Shown here piece by piece: positions 63,173 through 64,000 of a stretch of 64,000 nucleotides of DNA. This DNA is from Variovorax sp. CF079 (lineage in GTDB: Bacteria > Pseudomonadota > Gammaproteobacteria > Burkholderiales > Burkholderiaceae_C). A program made the translations under genes and the position numbers. The notes below the pieces were generated by a model. The model saw only the letters and a program-made list of their open reading frames with translations. It was not told where the DNA came from and made no database searches. The stretch lies in the NCBI RefSeq assembly GCF_900101545.1, contig NZ_FMZU01000004.1:124001-188000 (forward strand), read 5' to 3'. The first letter of the stretch is position 1. Every line of letters begins with the position of its first letter.

Positions 63173-64000
63173 ATGCATCTTTCTTCCCGACTCGTCCTGC
63201 TCGCCGGCCTGGCAGCCGCGCTGGCCTGCGGGACTGTGTCCGCCCAGACCTGGCCCGCCAAGCCGATCCGACTGGTCGTGCCCTTCGCGGCCGGCGGCGC
63301 CAACGACCTGATGGCGCGCGCTGCGGCCGAAGGCGCATCGAAGGCGCTGGGCCAGCCCATCGTGGTCGACAACAAGCCCGGCGCCGGCGCCACGCTGGGC
63401 GCGGACATCGTCGCCAAGAGCGCGCCCGACGGCTACACCTTCCTGGTGAGCGCGGCCGGCGTGATCTCCAACAGCATGATCAAGAAGCACCTGCCCTACA
63501 AGGACAGCGACCTGGTGCCGGTCGGCATGATCGGCCTCGCGCCCTCGGTGATCCTGGTGCCGGCCGACGCGCCCTACAAGGACCTGAAGGAATTCATCGC
63601 GGCCTCCAAGACGGGCGCCGGCTTCCACTGGGCGACCGCGGGCACCGGCAGCACGCCGCATTTCGTCGAGGGCATGCTGGAGACGAAGTACGGCGCCAAG
63701 CTCGACGTGGTGCCCTACAAGAGCGGCTCGGAGTCGATCACCGCGGTGCTCGGCAAGCAGGTCGAGGCGACGTCGGAGGCCAGCATCGTCGCGCTGCCCT
63801 ACCTCAAGAGCGGCAAGCTGAAGGCGCTGGCCAACACCTGGACCACACGCATCTCGGCCTATCCGGAGCTCTCCACGGCCTCGGAGCAAGGCTTCCCGGA
63901 CGTGCGCATCGCTCACTGGGCCGGCGTGCATGCGCCGCACGGCACGCCCGAGGCGGTGCTCGACAAGATGAGCGCCGCCATCGACGCGGCCATGAAGACC
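63173..64000 (+). CDS. Bug/TctC-family periplasmic solute-binding protein (cut by the window end)
   Basis: The first 276 residues of a secreted binding protein; the gene runs out of the window. The signal peptide (MHLSSRLVLLAGLAAALACGTVSAQT) ends near residue 25, and WPAKPIRLVVPFAAGGANDLMARAAAEG is the Bug substrate loop; KPGAGATLGADIVAKSAPDGYTF follows. GGAGAC lies 7 bases before the ATG at 63173. About 50 C-terminal residues are missing. It is separate from the MerR gene, with a palindrome between them. Confidence 0.9.
   Translation, partial: MHLSSRLVLLAGLAAALACGTVSAQTWPAKPIRLVVPFAAGGANDLMARAAAEGASKALGQPIVVDNKPGAGATLGADIVAKSAPDGYTFLVSAAGVISNSMIKKHLPYKDSDLVPVGMIGLAPSVILVPADAPYKDLKEFIAASKTGAGFHWATAGTGSTPHFVEGMLETKYGAKLDVVPYKSGSESITAVLGKQVEATSEASIVALPYLKSGKLKALANTWTTRISAYPELSTASEQGFPDVRIAHWAGVHAPHGTPEAVLDKMSAAIDAAMKT

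Overview
The window is very GC-rich, densely coding DNA from a betaproteobacterium, most probably a member of the Comamonadaceae close to Variovorax. This rests on codon and base composition judged by eye, the large number of orphan Bug/TctC-type periplasmic solute-binding proteins (five here, the last cut by the window end), the recurring GGAGAC-type Shine-Dalgarno sequences, the dispersed intergenic palindromes, and chromosomal housekeeping genes (rnpB, pyrC, cysK, htpX, corA). I saw no tRNA, rRNA, insertion sequence, prophage or CRISPR array. No stretch above 300 bases lacks a gene; the longest gap (50918-51190) holds a repeat element.

Layout. 169-3349: a glutamate/aspartate-type ABC importer (gltIJKL) with a terminator-like hairpin after the binding-protein gene, ended by a bidirectional terminator. 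3493-15148 (minus strand): one long catabolic cluster. In transcription order it holds a hydratase/dehydrogenase fusion, a thiolase, two acyl-CoA dehydrogenases, an AMP-forming acyl-CoA synthetase, a Bug protein and a TRAP transporter, with a divergent LysR gene at 15260 and a TTGACA-rich control region between them. The gene set resembles the pim (dicarboxylate beta-oxidation) operon of Rhodopseudomonas, so uptake, CoA activation and beta-oxidation of an organic acid, possibly a dicarboxylate, is the likely job. 16181-20837: an AbgB-like M20 hydrolase with a Bug protein, a lipoprotein-like hydrolase and a divergent LysR regulator.

20855-25669: a RibD-like reductase, a Tat-type lipoprotein of the intradiol dioxygenase fold, and a divergently arranged response regulator and sensor kinase whose periplasmic part is a roughly 230-residue Pro/Ala/Gly tract. 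25714-29494: allantoate/ureidoglycolate-type ureide genes and small enzymes (SRPBCC, GFA, PEP mutase-like). 29618-38376 (minus strand): a LysR regulator, an unknown protein, a complete Dpp/Opp-type ABC importer and an amidase, suggesting import and hydrolysis of an amide. 38457-42066: pyrC, a translationally coupled NYN-domain protein, a DUF3025 protein and htpX.

42198-49795: a flavoprotein, a ribbon-helix-helix/PIN toxin-antitoxin pair with a palindromic operator, a secreted unknown, cysK, the RNase P RNA gene, a Pr6Pr-like membrane protein, a pseudouridine-synthase homologue lacking the catalytic Asp, and a NUDIX/metallo-beta-lactamase fusion. 49910-64000: a Bug protein, a TPR protein, branched-chain 2-oxoacid dehydrogenase genes (E1alpha, E1beta, E2; no E3 nearby), an NfeD/slipin pair, corA, a cytosine deaminase-like amidohydrolase with a CDA-fold deaminase and a Bug protein, a methyltransferase/MerR divergent pair with a palindrome in the shared promoter, and a final truncated Bug gene.
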